Source: Cryptomeria japonica
Lineage: Eukaryota; Streptophyta; Pinopsida; Cupressales; Cupressaceae
Reading direction: 5' to 3'
Length of the DNA stretch: 64,000 bases
Assembly (NCBI RefSeq): GCF_030272615.1
Contig: NC_081410.1
Location: forward strand, 222,013,415-222,077,414
The position numbers and the translations under genes were made by a program. The stretch's first letter is position 1. Each line of letters opens with the position of its first letter. Positions 60,118-64,000 of this stretch are shown piece after piece. A model generated the notes under the pieces. That model had not been told where the DNA came from. It saw only the letters and a program-made list of their open reading frames with translations, and did not search any database.

Positions 60118-61916
60118 GTCATTGGCAAAGATAGGTAAATTCATAGGTTGGTTTTGGAGAGTACAATCAATTCATTCAGGATGTACCAAAGATAAAGTTT
60201 GGATAGGTTCGAGAGAGTTCATAGTATTATCATCATAACTTCGGATCGACAAGTCGAGTTCTAGAAGACTACCTTGCATAAATGTCTCAAGACCAGGAAT
60301 AGTTACAACATGATCATTGTAGTGTACGTTAATATTTAGTTGAAAAAATCCAATAGACCTACTCGCAGCATCGTTTTCTTCACCAAAGTGGACTACATAT
60401 CGTGGTTCGACAGTAATAAGATCAATAGACAAATTCCAAGACATCTATGATAGAGGAGTCAGAGTTTGATGTTGAATAGGTATTATCATCAATAGGACTA
60501 TTGTCGGAGTCATCAGAGTCATAAGATGAAGTTTTTGACTCTTCTTCAAGTGATTGAGTGAATTTATGTATAGTGTCAATACCTACATCTTTGATGCTGC
60601 AAGTTCCTTCATGATTTGGTTCATTTATCACTTGTATCTGACATACGTGTTGACATAACCTTGATGGTTCTATGAACTTTTGTCTTCTACTCCATTCAAA
60701 TTCTTCTGGAATAATGACTGGTTCTATTTCTGTAGCTTCCAATTCTTCTTATGTAGTGCCATACCTAATTTGTTCTTTCCTATAAGAGGGAGACATAGTA
60801 GGTAAAGAATTTTCTTGCATCCTTCCTTCTTTCATCTTTCTTTCATAGTCTGCCTGTCTTTTTAGTCTGATTTCTTCTATCTCCATTTGTAGTTTTAAGC
60901 GTATCAGTTCTTGAGTTTTATCTGTGATATCATTGGAATCTTTTGGAGTTTATGTACTAGATGTATCTAAGAGATGATCTGGACACAATTCCTTGATTCA
61001 TTCTACCTCTTCTCTCATATCCTCTAGGACTTCTAATCCTTGTACTGTTGTAGTTGATACCATTGGGACTTGAGACTAACTATTTCTTCTCTCTTGATTT
61101 CTATTTCTTTTTGTTCTTTTCAATACTCTTCTTGAGTTTGTTGAGTGTTTACTTCCTGTGATAGTGAAGGCAATGTCTTTTTTTCCCACTTAGACTTAGA
61201 AGCATGTTTTTGGTCTAATGTCTTTCCCAAATCGTATCCCAATCCCGCTTTTTCATTTGCAAACTTTGTTTGTGGATAAATGGGTTCAATAATACCATCT
61301 TTATTTTTTCCTAGAGGACCAATACCTCAATATCCCATATGTTGAATCATTTTATATCTTGGACCATATCATGTCGGAGAAATCTCACAATGTCTTCTTT
61401 GTTTTCACTATCTTCTTTGAAAAGCCATTTGAGAACAACACCCTCTTCTATTTCATCTACAAGGGAAGTAGAGGATTCTACAAAGAGACTACCATATATG
61501 ATATTTGGAGTGGAAGTCTGTGGCTTCATAACCTCTGATGGTTTTCCTAACTATCTTGGTGATGGAGGAAGAGAGATTAGTGAAAGTACTGGTTCTATCT
61601 TGTATCCATCCATGCCAGTATCTGTGATTTTCAATTTTTTTTCTAAGTTCTTCATCAAGGTTTCTAAAATTTTAGTTGTAGAGGTTGCTTTATTATGAGG
61701 CACAAAGGTATCAGCACTCTTTGTCAATGCATTGCAGGGAGAGTTTGTATCAGTAGGAATATTGACTTCAACCCCGTTATAAGGAAATTTTAAGCACTGA
61801 TGATATGTAGATGGAACTGCCTTCATTTCATGAATCCATGGGCTGCCCAGTAAGATGTTGTACGACAAAGGAAGATCAAGCACCTGGAAAATAACATCTC
61901 TTTCTATAGGTCCTAC
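60118..61916 (-). pseudogene. Tat protease end and protease-RT linker
   Basis: On the minus strand from 61916: [20 protein letters not shown] followed by [16 protein letters not shown] (about 61883-61770), the usual C-terminal part of the Tat retropepsin. A long acidic linker follows with scattered stops and shifts (61700-60172), including VHFGEENDAASRSIGFFQ near 60400. The frame resumes on the left of element C at 52177. The catalytic DTG part of the protease and the gag are cut off by the copia element starting at 61917. Confidence 0.82.
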
Positions 61917-63060
61917 TATTGGTATTATGGATGTGTTGCATTAGTTTTGTCATTTATGTCAACACTTATCCTTCTGGAGATCTTTGGTTATGTTGAACCG
62001 GTACATTGTGTTCACCGGCATGTTCAGTGACTTATGCACAGTCACCGATATATTGTTCACTGGTAGGTTATATTGTTCACTGGCACTAAGGATGACTGGT
62101 TATCATCTAGAGATCACTTGGTTATGTTGAAGACATGGTTTGGATACTTGGGTTTGGTATTCTTATTAATAGTCTAATCGGGTTGGCATATTTGTTGTTA
62201 CCAATTATTTGGTCTAGGTTATGGACCGGTATGCATTATCTATTCCAGATCAGCACCACATGTTATGGAGATGATTTATTAATTGGATATTGTTGTAAAT
62301 GTATTGAGCTGACATTATGCATCACATCTTGACCTATTTGTAATTGATTTTATCGTAATATTCTTAGTGAGCCGACCTACACATTTGGTCTTAGGTTTTG
62401 GTATATATGTAAGATCTCATTTGTGAGATGGAATAAAGTAGAGAAGTAGCGATATATGGTATACAGTATTGTAACATGGTATGTGCAAATATTGAAGATC
62501 ATATGAGAAGACCATAGAGAAGGTTCAAGGAAGGTTTGAAGGTGATTATTAGAGCTTAATGGGTACTGAATCCAACATTGAAGATGCTACTTTGAGCAGT
62601 ACATTATCATTGGATTTAACCATCCAATTGTAGCCAGTGTGACTCTTATTTTGTGATTGAGCAGTGAGCTCTAGGCGATTTGACTCTTATTTTGTGATTG
62701 AGTAGTGAGCTCTAGGCGGTTGGCCTTTCTGCATGTGCAAACCCCATTTGTATACACATACTATCTGCAGCAGTATCATCTGATTGTGGGTAAGGTTTCC
62801 CACCATGGTTTTTCCCCTTACAGAGTTTCCATGTACAAATATTTGTATTATGTGTTGTGGATGTTGCTTCTATTTTTGTTTTATGCATTAAGTTTCACCG
62901 ATATTGATATTAACTGTTAATCTGTTAACCGACATTAAGTTTAATTTACCACTACTAAGTATCAAGTTTGATTAAGTTGTATTTGGTTTGTAATTCATGG
63001 TCAATTGATTCACCCCCCCCCGCCCCCCCCCACATTTTAGTTGCCTCCCGGGTCCTAACA
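61917..63060 (+). repeat. 5' LTR of the family E copia element
   Basis: It starts TATTGGTATTATGGATG (the canonical TG mutated to TA) and ends GGTCCTAACA after a long C-rich run. The start is set by the shared opening with the LTR at 17650. About 1.14 kb. A short stretch near 62640-62720 (TTTGTGATTGAGcAGTGAGC) is tandemly duplicated. Confidence 0.88.
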
Positions 63061-63062
63061 AT

Positions 63063-63073
63063 TGGTATCAGAG
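63063..63073 (+). other. Primer binding site, family E copia element
   Basis: TGGTATCAGAG two bases after the LTR, initiator-Met type; the match ends one base earlier than in the other elements. Confidence 0.88.
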
Positions 63074-63117
63074 AATAGTCCTCTTTTTGCAGAAGCCTAA
63101 CAACTTGAGGAGATCCT

Positions 63118-64000
63118 ATGGCAACTAACATTTTCAGTTCGGACAGTTTGAAACATGATGGAACCAACTATGGTATATGGAAGATCAGAATGGAGACACA
63201 TCTAAATTGCATTAGAAGAGACATATGGGATGTCACAAAGAATGGCTATGTTGGTCCTACACCGAATCAACCTAATCTACCAACATTGGGTAAAGATCAA
63301 GAAAATGATTGCAAAGAAAGAGAAGCACTTTTGAGAAAATTATTAGATCAGCAAATCATGGGATTATCAGACTGATCTACTACTAAATCTATTTGGGATA
63401 AATTGGAGACACTGAATGAAGGAGATACCACTGTCAAAATTGCAAACTAGAATGCTTCCGGGTCAGGTATGAAAATTTAAAAATGGAAGAAGATGAAAGA
63501 ATTTCTGCTTTCATGGAAAGAGTTAATGAAATTGTTTTGGGAATACAATGTTGTGGAGGATCCTTAAGTGAAGATGAAATTATTTCTAAAGTTTTAAGAG
63601 AATTGCCACCGGCATACAAAATGAAAGTAACTACTATTAATGAGTTGCAAACAATGCCTAATACATCAGTATCTAGAGATACCTTGGTTGGAAAACTTTC
63701 AGCATTTGAGCTTGAGGAATTTGGTCTTGTTGCTACAATTAAGATAGATTTGCCCTTCAAAGCATCAACATCATCATCTAACAAATCTAATTGGAAAGTA
63801 CTTTATGCAAAAGAACTTGAAGATATCAGAAGAGAAAATGAAGAACTCGAAGAACTTGAAGCACTATTTGTAAGAAAAATGCCTAAGGGTCCTATTGGGA
63901 GTAAGTATGAAGGTAAAGCACCATTTAAATGTTTTAACTGTAATAAAGTTATTCATATGGCATCTAGATGTCTTGACAGACATGCAAGATTGAGAGAAGA
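63118..64000 (+). pseudogene. Ty1/copia gag (partial, with frameshift)
   Basis: ATG at 63118 opens with the copia gag signature (DGTNYGIWKIRMETHL, residues about 15-30). A TGA at about 63373, a TAG near 63448 and a frameshift near 63450 interrupt it. The second frame holds the capsid helices (ERISAFMERVNEIV near 63497, DEIISKVLRELPPAYKMK near 63573) and one zinc knuckle CFNCNKVIHMASRC (63930-63971), in which the conserved Gly before His is Ile. The capsid region seen here is what ORF1 of A, B and C lacks. Confidence 0.9.

Larger units (their letters stand above)
28841..61916 (-). mobile_element. Tat-like Ty3/gypsy element, split by three insertions
   Basis: Read right to left: protease and linker (61916-60118), linker, RT, RNase H, second RNase H and integrase (52177-48643), integrase tail (35185-35073), a long 3' region with an antisense ORF (31660-33580), a polypurine tract and a 3' LTR (30006-28841). 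Element C (52178-60117) and a chromovirus (35186-48642) sit inside it; the coding frame continues when each is removed. The gag and 5' LTR are not in the window, because a copia element begins at 61917. The second, archaeal-type RNase H and the long 3' region point to the Tat branch. Confidence 0.8.
61917..64000 (+). mobile_element. Copia element of family E, 5' part (runs off the window)
   Basis: It comprises a complete 5' LTR, the PBS and gag; pol lies beyond the right edge. It is inserted in the protease region of the Tat element, left flank CCTAC. Its gag matches the fragment at 27719-28840 and its LTR matches 17650-26155 and, more distantly, 1229-2247. Confidence 0.88.

Overview
The window is intergenic, repeat-filled nuclear DNA of a seed plant with a large genome. 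A gymnosperm would fit, but nothing here fixes the species. I find no intact host gene, tRNA or rRNA. Almost everything that can be recognised belongs to LTR retrotransposons of the Ty1/copia and Ty3/gypsy superfamilies, inserted into one another and decayed to different degrees. Most in-frame stops are TAG, with some TGA, the pattern expected from deamination of methylated CAG and CGA codons.

Layout, left to right. 1-2247: 3' end of a plus-strand copia element (RT/RNase H, repeated polypurine tracts, 3' LTR), inserted in a minus-strand ORF at 2248-2972. 3845-4890: copia RT scrap and an LTR fragment. 4896-16620: minus-strand copia element D, interrupted by the plus-strand, pol-less element A (9267-15901). 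17650-26155: LTR of a copia family (E), split by the minus-strand, pol-less element B (17826-25602, TSD GTATA on both sides). 26156-27718: unassigned block. 27719-28840: gag/protease piece of a copia element. 28841 to 61916: one minus-strand Tat-like Ty3/gypsy element with an antisense plant-mobile-domain ORF in its 3' region. The Tat element is split by a chromovirus with 4.2-4.3 kb LTRs (35186-48642), by the third pol-less element C (52178-60117), and at its right end by a family-E copia element (61917 to beyond the window).

The most notable content is the set A, B and C. All three have full cis-signals of LTR elements (initiator-Met PBS, repeated polypurine tracts, about 1.0-1.15 kb LTRs). 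They lack protease, integrase and reverse transcriptase. They share the same two-gene plan: ORF1, a coiled coil followed by four or five CCHC zinc knuckles, and ORF2, an unknown protein of about 1,000 residues with conserved motifs (SRVH, VIGY, DLC-x4-LL-x-NL), a basic linker and coiled coils. The signals resemble those of the Sirevirus-like copia elements beside them, which suggests mobilisation in trans by copia machinery. ORF2 is not a typical env and I cannot assign it a function.

Insertion order can be read from the junctions. The Tat reading frame continues on both sides of the chromovirus and of element C once these are taken out, with 5-bp near-duplications at each site. Element A lost the end of its 3' LTR together with flanking host copia sequence.
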